A stretch of 64,000 nucleotides of DNA. It comes from Stenogyne calaminthoides (lineage: Eukaryota; Streptophyta; Magnoliopsida; Lamiales; Lamiaceae). The translations under genes were made by a program, and so were the position numbers. Where the stretch lies: NCBI GenBank assembly GCA_037126765.1, contig JBBCBC010000001.1, positions 23,392,622-23,456,621 on the forward strand, given 5' to 3'. Each line of letters opens with the position of its first letter. The stretch's first letter is position 1. Positions 11,166 through 22,019 of this stretch are shown here, in pieces. The notes beneath the pieces are model-generated. The model ran no database searches, had not been told where the DNA came from, and saw nothing but the letters and a program-made list of their open reading frames with translations.

Positions 11166-11318
11166 CTCCCTCGGTTTTACCATTTTCTAAAATGAAAATA
11201 AAACAATTTTACACACTAATTAACGATATAAATATATCTTATTTACACTACATGCCACAATATTTTATTAAAACTCGTATCGTTTACAAATGTGCAATCT
11301 AAATCAGGGCGGGGGGAG
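11166..11318. mobile_element. Stowaway-like MITE
   Basis: 153 bp starting ctccctcgg and ending gcggggggag, flanked by TA on both sides (11164-11165 and 11319-11320). The 'tactccctc … ggggagta' ends with a TA duplication are the signature of Tc1/mariner-derived Stowaway elements. The TIRs are imperfect outside the first 8-10 bases. The interior is AT-rich and non-coding. Confidence 0.75.
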
Positions 11319-11353
11319 TATTATATAGTGTTGATGAAAAATGTAGAAGCTAG

Positions 11354-11678
11354 CTAGCGGCCAGTAAACTCTGTAAAGGAGGCAGTTGCATTAGTAGCAG
11401 AACACCCTGTAGAAACCAAACTAGTCTCATAATTAAAACAATGCCTTACTACAGCCTTCTGCTCCATTGATCCATCACTTAACAACATTGCCCGAATTTC
11501 GGACATGCTAGGCCTACAATGTATTACAATTCACAATTAGATTGTGTAAAGAAATTAATTGGACATGTTTTTAGTTACCTCTTCGAACAGATATCCGGTG
11601 TCCGAATCGACATTCATGTCACTGCTTCGTCGGCCACTGATGATTTCCAGGACCACAACTCCAAAGCTGTAGATGTCG
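11354..11678 (-). pseudogene. cysteine-rich receptor-like kinase (DUF26 type) C-terminal relic
   Basis: Host gene remnant encoding the end of a plant receptor-like Ser/Thr kinase. Seen on the minus strand: an exon at 11579-11678 reads DIYSFGVVVLEIISGRRSSD, kinase subdomain IX with its invariant Asp, then YLFEE. Next comes a GT-AG intron at 11514-11578 (65 bp). A second exon, 11354-11513, starts PSMSEIRAMLLSDG, the RPSM block that ends these kinases, and runs to a stop with a Thr/Ser-rich tail ending FTEFTGR. The stretch between YLFEE and RPSM (normally about 35-40 residues) is missing, and direct splicing would run into a stop. Everything upstream of subdomain IX is also absent. It is clearly a broken gene piece, the only host-gene sequence I can name here. 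Receptor-like kinases of this type usually act at the plasma membrane. Confidence 0.8.
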
Positions 11679-12265
11679 TTTTTTATATCTTAGTTATAAT
11701 GCGAGTTAATGTCAAGAAGCATTGTGTAACTTAAGTTGTGTCTATCTTTAGTCAAGTAAGTTTTTACTTTTTTAATTTTGGTCTTTTTAAGGTGTCAATT
11801 TTGGAAAAAGTAAAAACATACACGGCGAATCTCTTTTTCTTCTTTCAATCTTTCTTCAAATATTTTTATTCCTTTCTCATTACTGTTTGCTCTATCTTGT
11901 TGCGATAACCTCTTCTGATTTTCTGTGGCTATTTGCCTTTTATTTTTTTTAAATATTTTATGTCATATAAGCCTTTTTTCGAATGATTATGTCTTTTTAA
12001 ATTTTTTATTAATAAAAAGGAAAAAAAAATTGTTTCTCATATTAAATTAGGGATTGATTCTATTACGTGATTTTAATTTTCACAAACTCTTTTGTTAAAC
12101 TTGTACTTCACAGAAGATTTACTCTTTAATTTTTTGTTTAGTATGTGATATAAAAATATAAAGGTAAAAAATATTAAATTTTAACTAAAAGAATCGGACA
12201 CATATGAATAATATATAATATATAAGAATTAATCAATAAGCTAAATTACAATATTTATTTATATT

Positions 12266-12308
<43 letters not shown>

Positions 12309-12729
12309 TTGGGCCCTAGAAATTTGACATATTTTGGGGGGCCTGAATTGTTCGGTTCGTTGTCTTCATAGAAGAACCGACCCTAGTCTTACACTTTTGC
12401 ATTTTCAATTATTATTGACTAAATCTCGTTTAGCGAGCGCTCTATAATATATTTTTGAAATATACAATTTATTTATATTAAAATGTACAATTAATTTCAC
12501 GAATACAGGTGTTATATATTTTTAATTTTAACACCGTTGCATTTAGTTCATTGTGTGCTACGTGTTTGATTTTTTTGAGGGCTTATTTGATCCAATTAAA
12601 ATAGATAAAGGGTTTGGTTGAACCAAAAAATAGATTAAGAGCTAATTTGATCCTGTATGTAAGTTGAGGGTCCAATATGACCCTTTTCCCAAGAAAAAAA
12701 AAAAAGAAATGGATGCGGTTTCAGTGTTA
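11679..12729. other. AT-rich spacer between kinase relic and Harbinger-like element
   Basis: About 1 kb with no recognisable coding sequence. It contains a (TA)n run at 12269-12306 and T-rich stretches. A 'ttgatcc … gggtccaatatgaccc' stretch near 12580-12690 looks like dispersed repeat sequence but its ends were not found. Confidence 0.4.
12269..12306. repeat. (TA)n microsatellite
   Basis: Uninterrupted alternating TA for about 38 bp. Confidence 0.95.
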
Positions 12730-13263
12730 GAGCATCCACATTCATGTATCCATTCCTAGGTACAAATTTCTGTCACATAAATTGTCACGTTAAAAATAAA
12801 TTATACCTATCAATTTACTTTTTTACTCCTCAATCATCTCAGGTACAAATATTATTATTCAAGGATCACACTATCCACATCACCTAATTCATTCAATATT
12901 TATTTAATTCAATAATTTTTAAATTTATTTCATTTTTAAATATAGTAATTTGTATAAATAATTAAATAAAATAAATATTTATAATCAATATTAAAATTTT
13001 AATTAAATATTTTTTAAATGTATTTTCATGAAAAAATAGTACAATAAATTAATGGTAATTTTTGTTCAAAATTGTGATAAGTAAACTACACACTTTTATT
13101 GAGAATTGAAAAACGACTACAACAAGTTAAAATAAACCACAACAATACATGAAAAGAAAGAGATAACTAAATTAAATTTTGCATCTAATTCTGGTAACGT
13201 GCCCAAATGTTCTCAATATTCGTTGTGTGTTTTTTGTGCGTTTAACTTCTCATTGGCTATTTT

Positions 13264-13541
13264 TTAAAATTCCTCCATGTTTTTATCAATGCTTTGTTGC
13301 ATCTCCTCTATGATGTTATCCTTCGAGGAATGATTCATCTTAGTCTTTCTCTTCGCCGCTTTCTGACCCATCGGACGAACATTTTCTTCATCGACATCCT
13401 CCGCATAGAAGATGATGTGTATCCTGCTTGAGCAGATGTTTTTATTTTCTTTCTACCACAATGATCACGTTCTTGCTGTGCAATCCACTTAGGGCATTCC
13501 TTCAGAATCTTCCACATACCCAAGTGGGCAAATGCATGGTT
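13264..13541 (-). pseudogene. Harbinger ORF1, C-terminal part (NAM-associated-like domain)
   Basis: C-terminal half of the MYB/trihelix-like accessory protein of PIF/Harbinger elements; the N-terminal half is at 33865-34646. Seen: HLGMWKILKECPKWIAQQE near the start, matching the 'H…W.iLk..pKW' block of the NAM-associated C-terminal domain. Next is KKIKTSAQAGYTSSS, a frameshift near 13405, and in the next frame RPMGQKAAKRK, the family's highly typical motif, followed by an acidic/Gln-rich helix ending MEEF and a stop at 13264-13266. ORF1 is thought to bind DNA and help the transposase. The gene was split by solo LTR A. Without that LTR and one TSD copy the frame reads straight across the junction (NHGN|HAFAHLG). 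Confidence 0.75.
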
Positions 13542-14519
13542 TGTTGGAATATAGAGGCACGTAAACACGTAATACATGCGCAGTGAAATTAAATAGTTCA
13601 CCAACAACGAACACGTAATTGCATAATTAAATACGGATAATCATAAACGGAATCCTTATAGTAAATTGTATGTAGATTCCTCTACTATGATATCCACGTA
13701 ATCCCCTAGAACAGACCCGCACAGTTTTGTCAGCGTTGACTCCCGAGATGAATTTGCTAGGAAAATTCTGACTAGAAATTTTATGGAGAAAACTAGGTTT
13801 TCTTGTAGCAATTAATAAATCCCTAGGATCTCATATATATATAGGAGAAAACCAACTTAAATCATAAGTTATCTTTATTAGGAATATCTTTCCTAATCTT
13901 GCAAAAAAAATCCCACAGATTTGATTTTCCCTACATATATTTTCCTACAATAATATTTCATATATTATTTGGGATTCCTATTTAATTAAATCTGATTTAA
14001 TTAAACAGTAATAATAATTAATTTTAAATTATTATATTATTAATTCTCCATAAATTAAATATTAAATCTAATTTAATACTTAATCAACCAACTTTAATCT
14101 GTAAATGGAATTACTTGTTGTGTGACTCATAGGCACTTATATATCGAGCGATTAGTCAAACTAAAGGTCTTAATTGAACCCTAGACAATAAATCAGACAT
14201 TCTCAATATATGAGGTACGTTACAAGAAACCTGCAACTACCTGTAACTGAAACATGGGCTATTATGATAACTTCCTTTCATTCGCGAATACTCGATTAAG
14301 TCTTGAACATGATGTTGGTCCCGAAAACCCGATTTAAAATTCTTAAAATCTCAATGGGAGGTGACTTAATTTTATTTTTTTTAATGTGTGTTATGCAGAT
14401 TTGCTAAGGTATGTATGACAGTTAATATGAAAGCAAGTAAGAACACAAGTATTTTTATAGTGGTTCGGAGTCCAACTCCTACATCCACTCTTCCCTTCAT
14501 GAGGCACCAACTAAACCAA

Positions 14520-14692
14520 CAGATATTTATGGAGCTCCCACTCAACGGGACTTATCTCCCTCACGGGATCGCCTATAGATGTTTAATGAGTTCTCACTCT
14601 CACGGGACTTATCTCCCTCACGGGATTGCCTATAGATGTTTAATGAGTTCTCACTCTCTCGGGACTTATCTCCCTCACGAGATTGCCTATTA
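14520..14692. repeat. tandem units inside LTR B (about 54 bp x 3)
   Basis: Three head-to-tail units, each containing cgggacttatctccctcac and a gatgtttaatgagttctcac-type block. They produce an apparent repetitive protein frame on the plus strand that is only a by-product. Equivalent units occur in element C's LTRs. Confidence 0.85.
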
Positions 14693-15284
14693 ACTACCTT
14701 ACTTAACCACTAATTCTCTCTCAAGAAAGGGTTTGGGTTTGGTGTTATTTCCAACTAGGTGAGATTTTCCCTTACATTGTTTTAGCCTTTAAGCTAAGGT
14801 TGGGAAAATCTCTCTAAGCTTATGATATGGCATTTATGCTTAGATATAATGAAGAACACTCTTGGGTAAATCTGGATATTTAATGCTCTGTGTTCTTGAA
14901 TGGAGATGCTTGAATATTTGGCTTTAATCTTCACTTTGCAGCATCCTCCATTGTCTTCTTTTGAAGATAGTGCAATGTATTTATAGTGTGGATTTGAATA
15001 TTACCGTTGGAGAGTAAATTCAAATCCATACTAATAGTCTTCCAGCTTTTCTTTGTCCTTTTGCACTGTTGTTTTCAGCTTTATGTCACATCCATATATG
15101 TGTTGTCATCTTCTCATTGGATAACTTTTTGTGTGTCTAACGGATCTGATTTTAGTTCGCCTGATTACTGTTCATCTCTTCTGATTCTGGTCACCTGATT
15201 TCTGGTCGCAGATTTCTGGTCGCCTGATCTGATCAGCTGATTTCTGGTATGCAGAAATCTGATCTGCAGATTTCTGGTCTGCTG

Positions 15285-15450
15285 AAATCACTGTTCATAT
15301 TTGTTGAAATCACTGTTCATCAGTCTGATTTCACTGTTCATCAGTCTGATTTCAATGTTCATCAGTTCTGATTTCACTATTCATCGGTTCTGATTTCATT
15401 GTTCATCAGTTCTGATTTCACTGTCCATCATTCTGATTTCAGCTCTTCTG
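15285..15450. repeat. 22-24 bp tandem repeats in LTR B
   Basis: About seven degenerate copies of a unit with the core tctgatttcactgttcatca. They lie between the TATA region and the point where element C inserted. Confidence 0.8.
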
Positions 15451-15570
15451 ATTTCTGCACTGCATCAGCACTGCATCTTCTTATTCTGCTCATCAGTTAA
15501 CTCGAAACTCATCCTACTCATCTGATCTCGATCAGCCTCGTCTGCACTCTTGTCTGATCTCGATCATCTT

Positions 15571-17358
15571 TGTAGGTCCCGAACTGGTTTTGTGAGGGTG
15601 GAAGTCTAGAGGGGAGGGGTGAATAGACTTCCAAAATTTTTCGTGCGGATCAGGTGTGAACTGCAGATTACCCGATCAGAGTGTTGGTGTATCAGTTTAG
15701 ACTGATGTTCAATCTTACTGAGTGCCAGGAGGCAGATCAGCTTGATATCTGTCAGTTTAACTGAATGGTGCGGAAGCTTGTTTTACCCGTATGAAAAATC
15801 AGTTTTATCAATCTGATTCTGAAGACAGTTTTCAACCAGTTGACTAATGGTGTCAATCTGATCAGATCAGTTGCTTGGTGCATACTGAGCTTATCTTAGA
15901 ATATGTATGTTGTTTAAACCCAGTTGTGTGACTTATGTAAAGCAATAAGAAAGCAAGTAAATGCACACAAGACTTTTTATAGTGGTTCAGACGAAACCCG
16001 TCCTACGTCCACTCTTCCCTTAACACAGGGGAACCTTAACCTACTTTAACCTGCGGGACTTATATCCTTTTCAGGATGGCCGAGATGTTTACCGAGTTCC
16101 CACTCAAGCTTAACCTACGGGACTTATATCCTTTTCAGGATGGCCGAGATATTTATCGAGTTCCCACTCTACAAGCGTAACTAGCGGGACTTATATCCTT
16201 AAATAGGATAGCCGAGATGTTTAATGAGTTCACACTCTACAGACTTAACCTAACTTGCGTTTGGGTAAAGAATGATTGAGGGTTCCAACTGGAAATCTAT
16301 CCTGATGCTTTAGGTAGCCAAAATGCTAGTGGATAGGATTTCTTGCTAAGAACTAATGGGATGAACACTCTATGAATAATCTTCAAATGTAGTGTTCTTT
16401 GAACGGAGATTTTGCTGTAGCTTTAGCTTCTTTTGCTTGTTCTCACTTGTTGATTCTTGTGTTTTATCTCTGTTGGTCCTTGTTCTTCAAAATGAAGATC
16501 GATCCCATTTTATAGACCTCGAAATCAAAGAGCCGTTGGAGAGCAATATGAATTTTGGGCTATATTAGGTAGGTTGTAGGATATGATTGTGACGTGCTCC
16601 GATTATCGGCGTGGCCGTAGGCATCATTAGCGTCGTTTTTGTCCGCAGCGTCGTATCCCGCAATGTCAGCTCTTTTTGTACACTTGTCGCTTTCTTCTTG
16701 GTTTCACGAGGCGGTACTTAAGGAATTTGTCCGTTAGACGATTGATATTCCTTTTGTAGAAGATTCGTTTGTCTGGTGTATCATTTTGATTGTCACCAGG
16801 TGTGAGCTGACTTGATCAGGTAACTTATCAGTCTACCTTGATTGAGTCTTCAGATGCACATTGTCTTAGCTTCAATATGCAGACTCTGCTGAATGTAGGT
16901 CTTCAGGTCTTTTGATCTTCAGGTGTCTCTGAGCCTCAGTGTATTCAGTCGTACTGAGTCTTCAGGTTTGTTGCTGAGTCTTCAGGCTTATCAGTGTCTT
17001 CAGGTTCATCTGAGTCTTCAGTGTTTATCTGAGTCTTCAGTTTCATCTGAGTCTTCAGATTCATCTGAGTCTTCAGTGTCTTCTTGTCTTCACCTGATCT
17101 TCTGACTTCTTGTCTTCTAATTTGCGCTTAGTCTTCTGATCATCTGTCCTTATCTGGGTCATCTGATGCATTGACCTGACCTATACATATTGAGTTCCCC
17201 CTCAATATGTGACCTATCTTTTACTTCAGCTATCTATACATTTCAAATTTGGTCATCTTAATCGATTATAAGTCATCGATCGACCTATGCAGTCTGACTG
17301 GTCCTATTACAACCTGTTTTGGAACTTTTATCAAAACTAAGTTACATATTTCCCAACA
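15571..17358 (-). repeat. 3' LTR of SIRE-type element C
   Basis: 1788 bp. The TATA box is on the minus strand (reverse complement of cattttatagacc near 16506). It contains three tandem units with cgggacttatatcctt (16050-16240) and a run of roughly 18-bp units with the core gagtcttcag (16915-17095). Apparent Ser-rich frames here are products of these repeats. Confidence 0.92.
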
Positions 17359-17372
17359 ATTTCCCCCTTTTT
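17359..17372 (-). other. polypurine tract of element C
   Basis: On the minus strand aaaaagggggaaat lies directly before the 3' LTR start tgttggg. It is a strong plus-strand primer. Confidence 0.85.
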
Positions 17373-17939
17373 GATGGAACCAAAACACTTAAACAAACTT
17401 AATCAGAAAAACAGATACCATGAATGGAAATGTAGATGATGCAAATGGTACATACCTCAGAAGACAATGAGATGTTGTCTTAGAATCAGTGAGATGTAAA
17501 ATTTCATTCAGATAGGTGTGTGCATTGTAGTATACATGAAAAGCGTATCTATCATCTGATTCCAAGTTGTCTTCTTCAGGTGTACTTGAACATTTGCAGT
17601 TCTTTGGGGATGCCAAACATCCTGTACATCCTTTGCATTAGCTTGTCCATCTTCTTTTCTATGGATTCCTCCTTTTTTGACAAGTCCATAGTAGATATTC
17701 TTGAATTTAACAGGGATCTAGTTTGTTGTGCGGGCCTTGCAAAGGTGGAAGAAGTGGTTCAAAGGGTGGAGCTTACGGTATAAGTGACATGATCTTGCCT
17801 TCTTTCATCACCGTATGCGGTAGAAGTCTGGATACTTTGTTTCTAACCAGTTCCGGAATTCATCATCATTTTCAGTCTGATCTTGATGAATTGGAATCTT
17901 CTCCAGGATGTAGACGTCACATAACCATTCTCCTCTGAT

Positions 17940-20900
17940 TTGATCCCATTATGGAAGCAAATCTTGTCGTTACCTGAAGAATGCCTTTAACAGGTCTTGG
18001 GAAGGGCATTCTTCTCCCAAGCAATCTCCTCTGCTTTGCGGCTTCGTTTTTCCTTTTCCTTCGGATGTAGCGATGTCGATCCCTTTGCCTCTGCTAACCA
18101 CGCTTCTTGATTGCGGCCTCTCTTATTCTCGATCTTATGCGCTCTTGAACTTGTTCAGAGTCATCCAGCTTTTTTGTGGAGAATAGCTAGCCTTGTCTCG
18201 ATCTTCGCATTTGCTTTCATCATCTTGCCTTTGCCTTTCTTCCTCCTCGAGTTTGCTCGGGTTCATCTTGTTCATCTTCTTGGTAATTTCTTAGCGAGTT
18301 CAAGGCTCTTGGCCTGATCATCGATTTCCATTCTTTTTTTCGGGCGAGCGAAGAAAGTCTTCAATCTTAATCGACTCTGGCGATTACCTCTGAAAAGAGC
18401 ACTTTTACCTTTCGGCGATCTCTTTCTTGTGTTGCTCCACGGTTTCTTTCATTTCAAAGAACGAGATCGGTAGATGGAGTGGGCGGCAAGTCGAATCTGA
18501 TGGTTTTTTGGTAGAGATGAAAATTTTACCAAGCGTATGCGTCTCATTTTTCTTCCTTCTCTTTTTCTTGAGTCTGTTTTTTCGTATTCTCTTTTCTTGG
18601 GACTCTTTTCCAGACTCTTTTCCTTCCCCCTTTTTGGTTACATCAAAGAGGTTGGACATCTTGCGGTTCAGAGCTGGTAATTGCCATGAGATCTCCTCTC
18701 TGAGTTCCTCGACAACAAGAGGAGTGATCTGAGCAGTGGCGAGAAAGGTGCGGCGTGAAGAAGCGTCCCGAGAGCGATTTCGATCTCTGTCTTGCTAGTT
18801 TACAGTAGAAGCTAGAAAATGTTTCCAACCCATATCTAAGTGGTTGTTGGTCTTGTCTAAGGATGCCCAGACACTTTCCAAAAGTACCTGTGTCTGATTG
18901 AGCATCTCTGTCTGAACTGTGAGTTTGTCAGATTGGAGCTTGAGCTTCTCAGCAAGAGGATATACTAGTTGCATTACTTCAGCAAGGATGGCATTGTGCA
19001 TCCCAACTGTGTGACTTCGTTCCTTGTCAACTAGTTTAAACACTCATCTTCAAACCGCTTCATCGGATCTGCTTTGTGGCTACTGCGAATTTGTCTTCAA
19101 ATGCAGTCTTGATCCCTTCCTGAATCTTCTGAGAGTGACGATCTAGGGTATCAGAGCTCATCGTAGCAGTCTGTTTAGATGTTGAAGCCTTGCCAAATTG
19201 GGTCTCATCTGTAACACCCATTCTTGGTTCATCGGCAGTTCCCTCATGATCTGTAGGAGGTTGAACTGTTTCCTCCCTGTTATCAGCAATTCCGAACCTT
19301 TCGTGAATCAGCCATCTGATATCATCGTCAGATGTCAATTCAACAGCACTTTCAATCCCAGCATTGTGTAGACATTTCAACTCCAAGTCTACAAAGAAAT
19401 TTGATCCCAGAGTTGTCATTAGAATCAGAAGTTCTTCAATGCTCTTTAGTCTGATATCCCTCCAGAACACTATCTCCTTTATCTGTTGCTGGATGCTAAG
19501 ATGTTGATCCAATTCAGGGCATAGATCCAGCAGATACTCTTTGATCTGTTGCTTCATTATCCTTATGATGGGGCTCTCTGGAGCAGGTGAAGCAAGTACT
19601 GTTCTAGTGTTGAAGGGATTATGAGAGATGGACACATGTTCGTCGGATCTCTCAGGTTCTTGAGACTGGATCGGGGATTTGGATATTTGTAGTTCAGGTT
19701 CGTTTTCAGTGTGTTGAGGGTGTTCAGTTTCCTGAACGGGTTCATTGATTGGTGGTGTGGGAGATGATGTTCTGAGAGGTGAGGGTGAGGGTGGGAAGGT
19801 TTTGTGGGGAGAGAGGGGTGATGATTTTTGAGGAGAGGGTGATGGTGATTTGGAAGTGGGCGTTGGCGACCTTGCTCTCTGGAAGATCTTGGTTAGAAGC
19901 GAGAGAATCGGATGGTGATTCTTCCTCAGTTGCTCCACTTCATCCCTCGACAGATTTTTCTCCTTCTACTTGCGATCGCCGGTTCTTCCCTTACTTCTCG
20001 ATAGTTGGCTCGGGCGGATTTGCTATCTCCTCTTTTGATTCTTCTTGCATCGGATCCTCCGCTTACTGGCTGGGCGGCTTGGCGAGAACTTGGAAGCGAT
20101 CTTGAAGGAGATGAGACTCTCTTCTGACGTTTCCGCTGAGCATCTGGTTTCTTGGCCAGATCCTTCCTCTTCATCCTTTTCTCTGGAATGGCCTTTTCAC
20201 GCACTTCGCGAGGCGATCACGATTGCCTTATCTTTTCCTTTTTTTTCTCCCTTGGGTTTGGGCACATAAGGAGTCGGATCCTCATCAGCTTGTCCAGGTA
20301 GGGACTCATCCTTGCCCAGTATGGCCTTGTGCTTTGCTTGGTAAACCTTCGCTCCATTCTCGTTCCATTCATAATTACATGCGGCTTATCGTGAGAATGA
20401 TAGAGATTTTGTGTATGAATGAGCACTTCTAAGATAAGCACACTTCATTGTTACAGGGTCGATTCGAACTTCCCGGAGTCTTTTCTCAGTCTTGCTTTGA
20501 CCATACCCAACCAATCGATGTCTGAAGCCTTCTTGATTATTGCAGCCATGACACTTATCTTGTAAGAAGTGACCGCATCAAGGCTGTAAGTTGAGCACAT
20601 GATCACCTTCTGAACAATTTCAAGAAGAAGGCGATACTTTCTCTTCAGATAGGAGGCTTTGACGTTCGTCGTGTTCTCCTTGTTTGCTGGTCTCAACAGT
20701 TCGGCTTCAAGAAACTCCTTTTCTCCTACAGTTGTCGTGTAGGTCTCTGGATTGATGCTTCCTCGAGTTAGGCCGAATATCCTCTGTAGATCGTCATTTG
20801 TCACTCGAACTTTCATTCCGCCAACGGAAGAAATTAGGTCAGCATCATTGTCTTCATCCCTCTGCAGATTGTAAAGAAATTCCAGGGCTTCATGGGTGTG

Positions 20901-21092
20901 AACGATGTTCTGATGAGTAGAGCAATATCGTTCCAGTCCACACTCTCGAAGGCACTCCAGAATTTCCAGCGATTCTAGATCTGAGGTGATGTTTAAGACG
21001 ATGTACTTTTCATCAATGATGTCTTTCTTCATCGATGCAAAGTTGCAGTACTTTTTTCCCTTGGCCCGGTCTTGAAACAAGGTGTGCCATTT
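17940..21092 (-). pseudogene. extra 3' (env-position) gene of SIRE-type element
   Basis: A long, frame-broken gene between pol and the 3' LTR, on the same strand as pol. Seen in order: 20451-21092, about 210 residues of mixed helix including LESLEILECLRECGLERY and VGGMKVRVTNDDLQRIFGL, a layout like the 'putative plant transposon protein' family. Next, 19926-20204 is very basic (KRMKRKDLAKK, RKRQKR; nuclear-signal-like). Then 19060-19938 is Pro/Ser-rich (SPSPSPQKSSP) followed by helices. Next is 18795-19043, a probable coiled coil (LKLQSDKLTVQTEMLNQTQ). Finally there are Lys/Glu-rich pieces down to about 17940. Several stops and frameshifts separate them. SIRE elements are known to have an ORF here, called env-like by position. 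I see no signal peptide or membrane anchor, so I do not call it an envelope. Function is unknown. Confidence 0.6.
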
Positions 21093-21276
21093 CTGTACGA
21101 TATGCAAATTGATGTTTAGTTTGAGTAAGATAATTCATAAAATTTAGTCAAACTCGTAATTTCAGCATCAATTTAGCAAGTAAGCGTTTAGATCATGTAA
21201 AAACAGAATCACAACTTCAAAACCTAGGTACCATAGAGAAATTGAGATCATATAATTAATTAAAACAGGAAATTAC
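21093..21276 (-). other. probable intron before the extra gene of element C
   Basis: On the minus strand there is a donor ttactg|gtaatttcc (first base at 21276) and an acceptor gcatatcgtacag|aaatgg (last base at 21093), preceded by a T-rich stretch. The 184-bp intron would join an upstream leader (about 21277-21620) to the extra gene. The ATG of the longest frame lies inside this intron, so the true protein start is unclear. Confidence 0.5.
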
Positions 21277-22019
21277 CAGTAATTGATTCGAAAGATTTTG
21301 AAATCGGAAGAGTAGAATCAAATAATTTCAAAGGTAATTCTCTGAGGATTAAAAAAATGATCTTTTAAGAGCTTTTGAGAAGACGAAGTAGTGGAAAGCA
21401 GTTTTCTGAGAAAATTTTGGATTTTGTAGAATACGAGGGAAAACTTTTTTGCACAACTTTCCAAAGTACTCAAGTATCCGTGTTTGAAATCGGTGGCTGA
21501 GATTAATCGGCCAAAAAGTATTTTGATCGCACGATTGTGAAAAGTAGTCTTCTCGTTTTCCGGACTCGAAAAATCACAATAAAATGTTTTGAAAACATTT
21601 TCCCAAGTCCGCATTAAAAGCTTTGCAGAGCATACGTCATGAACAGTGTAAAATAAATCAGTTAAAATAAATAACGCATATAAGGTATTCAGAAAGAGAT
21701 AAAAAGAGAGCTTATCTGACTGATTGATATTGTAATCAATCAGTTACCACATTGATCTGATCTGGTACTTTGTTGACTTATCTGATGGTTGCCTTATGCA
21801 TTTCCCAACAATATCTCACTTATCTGATCAGATTCTTACTTTAAACACTTCGCCACTTATCTGATCCTCTTTTCTGATACTATATATCCTTCAGTCTTCT
21901 TCTAAACATTCTTCTAAACAACCCGCATTTACTGAAGTCAACTCCCGCCAAAACTTTTACTTCGGGGAGTCCAAAAGTCGCCTCAATTCCCAAATCGGCG
22001 CGATTTGACATACGTAATA
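21277..22019 (-). other. leader and possible promoter of the extra gene
   Basis: The upstream exon candidate (21277-21620) has a 98-residue frame with a stop before the donor, so it is probably untranslated or decayed. A minus-strand TATA-like box (gatatatagt, near 21884-21893) lies about 270 bp further up. This suggests the extra gene had its own promoter instead of depending only on the LTR. Confidence 0.35.

Noticed and set aside
14388..14693. Repetitive 'GTYLPHGIAYRCLMSSHS' protein
   Set aside because: Produced by three tandem DNA units inside LTR B. The same units in element C's LTRs do not maintain a frame.
16923..17105. Ser-rich 'SESSVSSESS' protein
   Set aside because: Direct translation of the gagtcttcag micro-repeats in the 3' LTR of element C.
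17940..21092. Retroviral-type envelope gene
   Set aside because: Only the position matches. No signal peptide, furin-like site or membrane anchor can be read, and the protein is basic, Pro-rich and coiled-coil.
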